A program made the translations under genes and the position numbers. DNA of 64,000 nt from Gammaproteobacteria bacterium (lineage in GTDB: Bacteria; Pseudomonadota; Gammaproteobacteria; Thiohalomonadales; Thiohalomonadaceae), in the NCBI GenBank assembly GCA_023228645.1, contig JALOAT010000007.1, positions 42,616 through 106,615 on the forward strand, in the 5' to 3' direction. Under the pieces are notes generated by a model, which ran no database searches, was not told where the DNA came from, and saw only the letters and a program-made list of their open reading frames with translations. The stretch's first letter is position 1. Each line of letters begins with the position of its first letter. Shown here one piece after another: positions 55,223-63,600 of this stretch.

Positions 55223-56073
55223 TGCGCGTGCGACTGCTGGCGGTGCTCGTTACGCTCCTGCTCAGCGGCTGCACCGGACTCATCTTCCAGCCCATGCGCC
55301 AGCACGTGCTCACCCCCGCCGAGGTGGGCGTGGAGGCCCGCGACGTGTGGTTCCGCGCCGGCGACGGCACGCGCCTGCACGCTTGGTTCTTGCCCGCGAA
55401 GGGGGAACCGCGCGGCACCGTGCTGTTCCTGCACGGCAATGCGGAAAACGTGAGCACCCACATCGGCAGCGTGTACTGGATGCCGGACTACGGCTACCAG
55501 GTGTTCCTGTTCGACTACCGTGGGTACGGCCATTCCGATGGCCGTCCTTCACTGGCCGGCCTGCAGATGGATTTCGCGGCCGCACTCCAGCACGTGTCCG
55601 CCATGCCCGAGGTGGACCCGGAACGCGTCGTCGTATTCGGGCAGAGCATGGGCGGCGCCACGGCCATCAGCGGACTCGCGCGCGCGCCGGCGCGCACCCA
55701 AGTACGCGCCCTGGTGGTAGAAGGCGCGCCTTCCAGCTATCGCAGCCTGGCGCGCGAACTGCTTTCCGAATGGTGGCTGACCTGGCCGTTGCAATGGCCA
55801 CTCTCGCTCACCATCTCCGATGACTTCCGACCGCTCGACGCGGTGGACGACATCAGCCCGGTACCGCTGCTCGTCGTGCACAGCCGGGACGATCAGATCA
55901 TCCCACCGCACCACGGCAAGGCCCTGTACGAGGCCGCCCGCGAACCGAAAACCCTCTGGCTGGTGGACGGTGCGCGCCACATCGCCGTGTTCACCAACAA
56001 GGGACAGCGCGAGCGGCTCATCACCTGGCTGAACGAACAACTGGCGAACGACGCTCCTCCGCGCCAACCCTGA
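55222..56073 (+). CDS. Alpha/beta hydrolase lipoprotein
   Basis: A 283-residue hydrolase. ATG 55222 overlaps the previous stop in TGATG, so the two genes are coupled. The leader MRVRLLAVLVTLLLSGC is a lipobox (L-S-G-C), so it is membrane-anchored. FLHGNAENVSTH is the oxyanion-hole region, VVVFGQSMGGATA the nucleophile elbow with Ser, VHSRDDQIIPP the acid, and DGARHIAVF the catalytic histidine. It resembles the YhfR/BAAT-like hydrolases of proteobacteria. Substrate is unknown. Confidence 0.88.
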   Translation: MRVRLLAVLVTLLLSGCTGLIFQPMRQHVLTPAEVGVEARDVWFRAGDGTRLHAWFLPAKGEPRGTVLFLHGNAENVSTHIGSVYWMPDYGYQVFLFDYRGYGHSDGRPSLAGLQMDFAAALQHVSAMPEVDPERVVVFGQSMGGATAISGLARAPARTQVRALVVEGAPSSYRSLARELLSEWWLTWPLQWPLSLTISDDFRPLDAVDDISPVPLLVVHSRDDQIIPPHHGKALYEAAREPKTLWLVDGARHIAVFTNKGQRERLITWLNEQLANDAPPRQP

Positions 56074-56103
56074 GCTCCGGCGCCTGCCTGCTGGTGCCTC
56101 TCT

Positions 56104-56134
56104 TGCCCTCTCTCCCTCCGGGGTTCCGGGAGAG
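56104..56134. repeat. CTCTCCCTCCGGG-type hairpin
   Basis: GCCCTCTCTCCCTCCGGGG then TTCCGGGAGAGG pair as a hairpin. The CTCTCCCTCCGGG string also occurs at 29368-29380, 29406-29418 and, inverted, near 37968. It lies in the gap between the hydrolase and the polysaccharide deacetylase and may act as a terminator. Confidence 0.55.
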
Positions 56135-56213
56135 GAGCCAAAGAGCGGCGACTATGCCTTGGTCCAAAGCCGTGGCTAAATAGTCCATCTGCCTCACTGC
56201 GAGACAATCGACC

Positions 56214-57236
56214 GTGCGCCTGCTTGCTGCCCTGCTGCTGTTGCTCCCCGCCCTCGCCGCCGCCGTGGAATCCCATGCCGTGGTGTTCATGTACCACCGC
56301 TTCGGCGAAGACCGTTATCCCTCCACCAGCGTGCGCATCGATCAGTTCGAGGCCCATCTGGACTGGCTCGCGGGCGGCGGCTATACGGTCTGGCCGCTGG
56401 AGCGCATCGTGCAGTACCTTGAGCGCGGCGAGGCCATTCCCGATCGCACGATCGCCATCACCGTGGACGACGCTTACGCCTCGGTGTACCGCCATGCCTT
56501 CCCACGCCTGCGCGATCGTGGCTGGCCCTTCACGGTGTTCGTGAACACGGAATCGGTGGACCGCGGCCTGCGCGACTACATGACCTGGGCGCAGATGCGG
56601 GAGATGCAGGGGCACGGCGTGCGCTTCGCCAATCATGGTGCCGGCCACACCGCGCTGTGGCGCCGTCTGCCCGAGGAGGATGAAAGCCGTTGGCGCACAC
56701 GCGTGCGCCAGGACCTGGAACAGGCACAGGCGCGCCTGCAAGAGGAACTCGGGGCGCAGACCAACACGGCGCCGGCCCTGTTCGCCTTTCCTTATGGCGA
56801 ATACACGCTCGCGCTGGCGGACTACGTGAAGGAACTGGGTTACGTGGGCTTCGGTCAGCACTCGGGTGCCATCGGTCCGCTGTCCGATCGCCGCGCCCTG
56901 CCACGCTATCCCATGGCCGAACCCTATGCCGCGCGCGACGGCTTCGCCACCAAGGCCGCGAGCCTGCCGCTGCCGGTCGCGGCGGTGGAACCTGCCGAGC
57001 CGCTGGTGCGCGAAAATCCACCCCGGCTCGATATTACCTTGGCGGAACATGGGCCCGCGCCAAAGGCCGTGGCATGTTATCTGAACGGCAGGCCCATGCG
57101 TGTGGAAATCGAAGCGCGCCGTCTCCGCATCCAGGCCAGTGCACCGCTGCCGAAAGGACGCAGCCGCTACAACTGCACCGCCCCCGCCGGCGGGAAACGC
57201 TACTACTGGTTCAGCCAGCCGTGGATGGTGGACTGA
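56214..57236 (+). CDS. Polysaccharide deacetylase family protein, exported
   Basis: A 340-residue protein from GTG 56214 with a signal peptide (LLAALLLLLPALAAA). The NodB-like core is AVVFMYHRFGEDRYPST, then ITVDDAYASVYRHAFPRLRD (the metal-binding D-D motif), FANHGAGHTALW, and LFAFPYGEYTLALADYVKEL. The C-terminal 90 residues form an extra beta-domain with two cysteines. It likely removes acetyl groups from a surface polysaccharide or acts as a chitin-like deacetylase; substrate is unknown. It stands alone, flanked by repeats. Confidence 0.88.
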   Translation: MRLLAALLLLLPALAAAVESHAVVFMYHRFGEDRYPSTSVRIDQFEAHLDWLAGGGYTVWPLERIVQYLERGEAIPDRTIAITVDDAYASVYRHAFPRLRDRGWPFTVFVNTESVDRGLRDYMTWAQMREMQGHGVRFANHGAGHTALWRRLPEEDESRWRTRVRQDLEQAQARLQEELGAQTNTAPALFAFPYGEYTLALADYVKELGYVGFGQHSGAIGPLSDRRALPRYPMAEPYAARDGFATKAASLPLPVAAVEPAEPLVRENPPRLDITLAEHGPAPKAVACYLNGRPMRVEIEARRLRIQASAPLPKGRSRYNCTAPAGGKRYYWFSQPWMVD

Positions 57237-57259
57237 ACAGGCTGGGTGACGACAAGCGA

Positions 57260-57335
57260 CTCTCGCAAAGACGCCAGGATCGCCCAGGAGAATGTCGCGA
57301 CGTTTATCTTGGCGTTCTCTGCATCTTGGCGAGAG
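57260..57335. repeat. Short-period inverted repeat (GCCAAGA type)
   Basis: CTCTCGCAAAGA (57260-57271) pairs with TCTTGGCGAGAG (57324-57335) with one mismatch. Units ACGCCAGGATCGCCCAGGAG and CTTGGCGTTCTCTGCATC lie between. It lies between two convergent genes and shares its units with the strings near 38190-38260. Confidence 0.6.
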
Positions 57336-57380
57336 AACACTCCATGAATCGCGGCCCGAAGCCGCTCCCGCGACACTCGT

Positions 57381-58316
57381 TCAGGGCGTCACACCGGGCA
57401 GCGCTGCCAGCTGCAACGGCGGCAACTGATCGAGACCGTTGTTGCGAATGAGCGCCTGCACCTCGGCCACGTAGGCCTCGCGCCGCTCCGAATAGCGCAA
57501 CAGCGTCCCGGCCAGCGCCAGTGCATCGGGTGCACGACCTTCCCGGCGCATGGCTTCGCGCAGCGCGCGCAGATCCTCGTAGGCATGCCCGGTGTTGAGA
57601 TTGTGCAGATACGCGCGCACCGAGCCGCGTAGATCCGCATAGGCGCGCACCTGATGGCGCGCCCCCTTCTTGCGCTGCCGCGGCGTGATGCCTGCGTCGG
57701 GCATCCAGGTCCATTGGCCGAACAGCGCATTCCCCTCCAGCGCAAAACGCGAACCGCCCCAGGCGCTTTCGTTGGCGGCCTGCGCGAGCAACAGTGCCAC
57801 GGGGATGATGTCCACGCGCCGCAACAGCTCCGAGCGTAGCGCCGCATCGTTCAGGTCCCCTTCCAGGCGAAAGGCGCGCGCAATCTGCGACGCCTGGCGG
57901 AAGCGCCATGTACCGGGCGTCAGGGGCCCCACCGCGAATGCACCTTCCAACACGGTGCGCAGGCGTGCGAGGCGCGTATTCTCCGCAATGGCAAGCGGCA
58001 ACACGCTGCGAAAGAACACGGCCTTGCGCTGTGCCACATCGAGCGAGCCCATGTCGCTCGGCAACGCGGTTACCGCAAAGCGCGGGACCGGCGCGGCCGG
58101 CGGCCACGTATATTGCTCTGCCCCCATGCGCGCCGCCAGTTCGGCCGCCGATTTGGCGTGCACCGGCACAAGGCGGATATGCAGAGTGCGTGCATCACGC
58201 AGCGGCTCGGCCACATACATATCGAGCACGCCGGCGAGCAACACGGGCGCCGCGAGGGCGACCAGCGACACAAGCAGCGCACGCAGGCGGAAAAAGGCAA
58301 TGGTCATGATGGGCAT
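57381..58316 (-). CDS. Bax-like glucosaminidase domain protein
   Basis: A 311-residue protein with an N-terminal membrane anchor (LLVSLVALAAPVLLAGVLDM). Residues about 175-290 match the Bax/FlgJ-type glucosaminidase fold: IPVALLLAQAANESAWGGSR holds the catalytic glutamate, then FALEGNALFGQWTW and VRAYADLRGSVRAYLHNLNT. It likely cleaves peptidoglycan near the inner membrane. The start could be ATG 58316 or 58307. It is convergent with the polysaccharide deacetylase. Confidence 0.85.
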   Translation of the reverse strand: MPIMTIAFFRLRALLVSLVALAAPVLLAGVLDMYVAEPLRDARTLHIRLVPVHAKSAAELAARMGAEQYTWPPAAPVPRFAVTALPSDMGSLDVAQRKAVFFRSVLPLAIAENTRLARLRTVLEGAFAVGPLTPGTWRFRQASQIARAFRLEGDLNDAALRSELLRRVDIIPVALLLAQAANESAWGGSRFALEGNALFGQWTWMPDAGITPRQRKKGARHQVRAYADLRGSVRAYLHNLNTGHAYEDLRALREAMRREGRAPDALALAGTLLRYSERREAYVAEVQALIRNNGLDQLPPLQLAALPGVTP

Positions 58317-58411
58317 CGGAGCGGCCGGCCTTAACCGCAGTCGGCATGAATAGAAGGGGATGGATCATGCCTTGCATCCACCGCGACGGCAACGCCCGGG
58401 GACGATCAACC

Positions 58412-59143
58412 CTAGTTGGCGAAATAGGTGGCGAGTGCCTCGGAATCGCCGACGAGCTCACCGCCCACGAACACCTGTGGCGTGATCTCGCTACCACTGA
58501 GCGCACGCAGACTGCGCTCGCTTAGGCCGACCCCGACCACCACTTCCTCATAGGAATAGCCGTGCTCCTCCAGCATGCGCTTGGCGCGCGCGCAGTAGGG
58601 ACAGCCTTCGCGGGTAAAGATGGTCACCGGCGGCGGAATCACCACCTGCGGATTGATGTAGTGCAGCAGCGTGTCCGCGTCGGAGACCTCGTAGGGATCG
58701 CCCTCCTGCTCCGGCTCGATGAACATTTTCACGATGATCCCGTCGCGCACCAGCATGGAGTAGCGCCAGGAGCGCCAACCGTAGCCTTGGTGGCGCATGT
58801 CCACCAGCATGCCCATACCGGCGGCGAAGTCGCCGTTGCCGTCCGGCAGCAGGCGCACGTGGTTAATGCGCTGTAACCTGCGCCAGGCGTTCATCACGTG
58901 GGCGTCGTTGACCGACAGGCAGACCACCTCGTCCACGCCGTTGGCGAGGAACAGCGGGGCAAGCTCGTTGAAACGCGGCAGGTGGGCCGCACTGCAGGTG
59001 GGAGTGAAGGCGCCCGGCAATGCGAACGCCGCCACGGTGCGGCCCAGGAACACCTCGCTGGAACTCACATCGCTCCAGTGCTCGTCCTCGTGGACCTTGA
59101 ACACCACGTCCGGCACCCGTTTGCCTTCACGACTCGCAGGCAT
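58412..59143 (-). CDS. Peroxiredoxin-glutaredoxin fusion (PGdx)
   Basis: A 243-residue fusion. ATG 59143 has GGAGG 5-6 bases upstream; the longer start at 59191 is not supported. Residues 1-160 are a Prx5-type peroxiredoxin: FALPGAFTPTCSAAHLP has the peroxidatic cysteine. Residues 165-243 are a glutaredoxin: FTREGCPYCARAKRML with C-P-Y-C, and TPQVFVGGELVGDSEAL. Such hybrids reduce peroxides using glutathione, as in Haemophilus. It is a cytoplasmic antioxidant with a single message. Confidence 0.95.
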   Translation of the reverse strand: MPASREGKRVPDVVFKVHEDEHWSDVSSSEVFLGRTVAAFALPGAFTPTCSAAHLPRFNELAPLFLANGVDEVVCLSVNDAHVMNAWRRLQRINHVRLLPDGNGDFAAGMGMLVDMRHQGYGWRSWRYSMLVRDGIIVKMFIEPEQEGDPYEVSDADTLLHYINPQVVIPPPVTIFTREGCPYCARAKRMLEEHGYSYEEVVVGVGLSERSLRALSGSEITPQVFVGGELVGDSEALATYFAN

Positions 59144-59290
59144 GCCCGCCTCCATCAGCACCTGACGAAAGCATAGCCACCTCGTCTCCAATTTGCTGAT
59201 GGTTGGGTGCGCGTGCGCCTTTGGACGCTAGAGTAGGAAACAGACAGACCATCTCTGCCAGAGGGACCTGGCCCCGACGGAGCCGACCCC

Positions 59291-59746
59291 ATGGCGCGTG
59301 TGCATGACTCCATCGAGATCACCGCACCGGTCGAACAGGTGTTCGACCAATGGCTGCGTTTCGAAGACTACCCATGCTTCATGGTCGACATCGCGGAGGT
59401 CCGCCACGTGGGCGACGGACGCATGCATTGGCGAGGCTGCATCAACGGCGAGATGCGCGAGTGGGAAGCCGAGGTGATCGAGAACGTGCCTGCGAGACGC
59501 CTTGCCTGGCGCGGCCCCGAGCACCTGAACGATGCCGTCGTCGACATGGTGCCGACGGCATTCGGTACCACGCGCCTGAGCGTGGACATGGAGTTGGAAC
59601 CCTCGGAACCCACGCACGACGCCTCTGCCTATTTGGAGGCCGCAATGCGTCGCGTCCACCTTGACCTGGAGCGGTTTCGCGAGCATCTGCTCGGCGACAC
59701 GGTGCCGGGCACGCATTATGAGGACCCACGGCGGCCATTGCACTGA
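59291..59746 (+). CDS. SRPBCC (START-like) family protein
   Basis: A 151-residue protein. VHDSIEITAPVEQVFDQWLR followed by FEDYPCFM is the START/polyketide-cyclase helix-grip start. MREWEAEVIENVPARRLAWR and RLSVDMELEPSEPTHDASAY complete the fold. It binds an unknown hydrophobic ligand. The downstream DUF4142 gene is separated by 132 bases, so linkage is uncertain. Function is unknown. Confidence 0.82.
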   Translation: MARVHDSIEITAPVEQVFDQWLRFEDYPCFMVDIAEVRHVGDGRMHWRGCINGEMREWEAEVIENVPARRLAWRGPEHLNDAVVDMVPTAFGTTRLSVDMELEPSEPTHDASAYLEAAMRRVHLDLERFREHLLGDTVPGTHYEDPRRPLH

Positions 59747-59878
59747 AACACGGCTTCGATAGGCAACGATTTCCACGGAGATGAGGTCACCAATCCGTTG
59801 GAAACGGGCCAGCCGCATCGCACCGCGAAGTCGCGCTGCTACGCTGTGCACACGCCAGCACATCCAGGAGAGGCACGC

Positions 59879-60430
59879 ATGAAACAGGTCGCAACGCTTG
59901 CGTTAATTTTGCTTGCCGGCATGGCCGCCGGCTGTGCCACGGACCGTGACACCACCGACGAGGCCGCGACCCGCTCCGGTGTGTCGTCGCAGGACCACAA
60001 CTTCGTCACCAAGGCCGCGCAGAGCAATCAAGCGGAGATCGCCCTCGCCAGCCTGGCGAGTCAGAAATCACGCAGCCCCGCCGTCCAGCAATACGCCGAC
60101 CGCATGATCACCGATCACCGCAACGCCAACGCGCAGTTGCTGGAGAAGGCCCAGGACGAAGGCATCGTGGCGCCCCAGGCCATCGCACCGGAACACGCGA
60201 AGATGCGCGACCAGCTGGCCGACTTGTCGGGACGGGAGTTCGATCGGGAATACCTGGCCAGCCAGGTGAGCATGCATCAGGATGCGGTGAATTTGTTCCG
60301 GCTGCAGGCGCAGAACGGCCAGTCCGCCGAGTTGCGCAGCTTCGCCCGCGAAACCCTGCCCGTCCTCGAGGGCCACCTCACCATGGCCCAGCAGCTGGCC
60401 GCGCGTGCCGGGGTGTCCATGGCCGAGTGA
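59879..60430 (+). CDS. DUF4142 family lipoprotein
   Basis: A 183-residue protein. ATG 59879 follows GGAGAGG. The leader MKQVATLALILLAGMAAGC is a lipobox, so it is lipid-anchored. The mature part is helical: DHNFVTKAAQSNQAEIALAS, then YADRMITDHRNANAQLLEKA with the conserved DH pair, and YLASQVSMHQDAVNLFRLQA. This is the DUF4142 four-helix ferritin-like family, often linked to stress. Function is unknown. Confidence 0.87.
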   Translation: MKQVATLALILLAGMAAGCATDRDTTDEAATRSGVSSQDHNFVTKAAQSNQAEIALASLASQKSRSPAVQQYADRMITDHRNANAQLLEKAQDEGIVAPQAIAPEHAKMRDQLADLSGREFDREYLASQVSMHQDAVNLFRLQAQNGQSAELRSFARETLPVLEGHLTMAQQLAARAGVSMAE

Positions 60431-60455
60431 AGCAAGAGCATTGGGTCGGGTTTGA

Positions 60456-60637
60456 ACGCGGAGGGCGCGGAGGCGCGGAGGACGCGGAGAAAGCGGGGGG
60501 TTTCTCTAGAGTGAAAGCTCATCAGAAAACCTGACGCAGGACAGGTAGCGTTTCACGAGGGTTCCCTCCCCGCGAAAACGTAACCCGTTGGGTATCTCAT
60601 TCCCTCCGCGTCCTCCGCGCCTCCGCGCCCTCCGCGT
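60456..60637. repeat. Inverted short-period repeat element with perfect 34-base arms (CGCGGAGG type)
   Basis: Bases 60456-60489 and 60604-60637 are perfect 34-base inverted repeats, 114 bases apart. The arm is built of four CGCGGAGG-like units (ACGCGGAGGGCGCGGAGGCG and on). The left arm is identical to 49269-49302. The interior has no ORF. It lies between the DUF4142 gene and the convergent purL. Confidence 0.92.
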
Positions 60638-60675
60638 GACGCTTATCCCTTCATACACGCTTCACTTCGCCCGCC

Positions 60676-63600
60676 TCAGCCCACCCACACCCGCGCGTTG
60701 CGGAACATGCGCATCCAGGGGCCGTCCACGCCCCAGTCGTCCGGGTGCCAGGAATACTGCACGGTGCGGAACACGCGCTCTGGGTGCGGCATGAGGATGG
60801 TGACACGGCCGTCGCGGGTGGTGAGGCCGGTGAGGCCCAGCGGTGAGCCGTTGGGGTTGGCCGGATACACCTCGGTGGGATCGCCGTAGTTGTCCACGTA
60901 TCGCACGCAGGCGAGGTGTTCACGCAGTGCATGGGCCGGCGCGTCCGTGTCGCGGAATTCCGCGCGGCCTTCGCCATGAGCCACGGCGATGGGCAGCCTG
61001 GCGCCTTCCATACCTTTGAGGAACAGGGACGGCGAGCGCAGCACCTCCACCATGGCCACGCGCGCCTCGAACTGCTCCGATCCGTTGCGCACGAAGCGCG
61101 GCCAGCCGTCGGCGCCCGGAATGAGTTCGTGCAGGTTGCTCATCATCTGGCAGCCGTTGCACACGCCCAGGGCGAAGCTGTCGCCGCGATGGAAGAAGGT
61201 CTCGAATTCCTCGCGCGCGCGGGGATTGAACAGGATGGACTTGGCCCAGCCCTCGCCCGCACCCAGCACGTCGCCGTAGGAGAAACCGCCGCAGGCCGCC
61301 AGGCCCTGGAAGTCCTTGAGCTGCACGCGGCCGCTCAGTACGTCGCTCATGTGCACGTCCACGCTGGCGAAGCCGGCGCGGTCGAAGGCCGCCGCCATCT
61401 CCACCTGACCGTTCACGCCCTGCTCGCGCAGGATGGCCACGCGCGGGCGCACGCCCCTGGCGATGAACGGCGCGGCAATGTCCTCGTCGGGCTCGAAGGT
61501 GAGCACGGGGCTGAGGCCCGGATCGGAAACGTCGAGCAGGCGATCGAATTCCTCCTGCGCACACTCCGGGTTGTCGCGCAGCGACTGCATGCGATAACTG
61601 GTCTCGGCCCAGGCGCGCTGCAGATCGACGCGCAGCTCCGAGAAGGCCTCGAGATCGCGATGCATGATCACCACGCGATCCTCGTCGTTGAGTTCACCGA
61701 TCACATGGCTGTGCTTGCCCATGCCGAAATCGTGCAGCCAGGCGAGCACGTCGTCGGTGTCCTGATGACGCACCTGGATCACCGCGCCCAATTCTTCATT
61801 GAAGAGCGCCGCCGCGGCATCCTCGCCCAGTCCGTCCAGCTGCACCGTGACGCCGGTACGGGCGGCGAAGGCCATCTCCGCCAGGGTGACGAACAGGCCG
61901 CCGTCGGAGCGATCGTGATAGGCGAGCAGCAGCTTGCGATCGTTCAGGGTCTGGATGGCGTCGAAGAAGGCCTTGAGGTGTTCGGGCGTTTCCAGATCCG
62001 GCGCCTGGTGACCGGTCTGCTTGTAGACCTGTGCCAGGCAGGAGCCACCCAGGCGCTGCCTGCCGCGGCCGAGATCGATGAGGATCAGGTCCGTGTCACC
62101 CTCTTCATTGCGCAGCTGCGGGGTGAGCGTGCGGCGCACGTCGGTGACAGGGGCGAAAGCGGTGACGATGAGCGACAGCGGCGCAGTCACCGCCTGTTTC
62201 TCGCCCTTGTCGTCGTCCCACACCGTCTTCATGGACATGGAATCCTTGCCCACCGGGATGGTGAGGCCGAGCGCCGGGCACAGTTCCATGCCCACTGCCC
62301 GCACCGCATCGAACAGACCGGCGTCCTCACCCGGGTGGCCGGCGGGCGCCATCCAGTTGGCGGACAGTTTGATATCGGAAAGCTTGTCGATACGCGCCGC
62401 GGCGATGTTGGTGATGGCCTCGGCCACGGCCATGCGCGCGGACGCGGCGTGGTCCACCAGCGCTACCGGCGTGCGCTCGCCCATGGCCATGGCCTCGCCG
62501 GTATAGGTATCGAAGTTCGCCGCCGTGACGCCGCAGTCCGCCACCGGTTCCTGCCAGGGGCCGACCATCTGGTCACGGGCGATGAGGCCGGTGACGGTGC
62601 GATCGCCGATGGTGATGAGGAAGCGCTTGTCGGCGATGGTGGGCAGTTTCAGCAGGCGGTACGCCGCGTCGCGCAAGTTGATGCTGCGCGTGTCGAAGTC
62701 GGGCTTGTGGAAGGGCTTGTGCTGCACGTCGCGCAGCATCTTGGGCGGCTTGCCCAGCAACACCTCCATGGGCATGTCCACGGGCGTATTGTCGAAGTGC
62801 GCGTCACCCACCACCAGTTGCTGTTCCTCGGTGGCCTCGCCGATCACCGCGTAGGGGCAGCGCTCGCGTTCGCAGATGGCATTGAATTCCTCCATGCGCT
62901 CGGGAGATACCGCGAGCACGTAACGCTCCTGGGATTCGTTGCTCCAGATCTCCTTGGGCGACATGCCGGGCTCGTCGTTGGGGATGGTGCGCAATTCGAA
63001 GCGCGCGCCGCGGCCGGCGTCGTTGACCAGTTCGGGCATGGCATTGGACAGGCCGCCCGCGCCCACGTCGTGGATGGAGATGATGGGATTGTCCTCGCCC
63101 TGCTGCCAGCAGCGATCGATCACCTCCTGGCAGCGGCGCTCCATTTCCGGATTGCTGCGCTGCACCGAGGCGAAGTCCAGGTCCTCATGGCTGGTGCCCT
63201 GGGCCATGGACGAGGCCGCGCCGCCGCCCAGGCCGATGAGCATGGCCGGACCGCCCAGCACGATGAGCTGCGCGCCGGGGGGAATCAAATCCTTCTCCAC
63301 GTGGATGGCGCGGATGTTGCCGAGGCCGCCGGCGATCATGATGGGCTTGTGGTAGCCGCGCACCTCATCGCCGTTCGGTCCCGGCACCTTCTCCTCGAAA
63401 GTGCGGAAGTAGCCGTTGATGGACGGCCGGCCGAATTCATTGTTGAACGAGGCGGCGCCGATGGGGCCTTCGAGCATGATGTCCAGCGCGGAGACGATGC
63501 GCCCGGGCTTGCCGAAATCGGTCTCCCAGGGCTGTTCGAAACCGGGGATGCGCAGGTTGGACACGGAAAAACCGGTGAGACCCGCCTTGGGCTTGCCGCC

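Noticed and set aside
54910..56073. 387-residue version of the alpha/beta hydrolase
   Set aside because: The extra 104 residues are an out-of-frame reading of the DUF4105 gene. The lipobox start at 55222 with a TGATG overlap is the sensible start.
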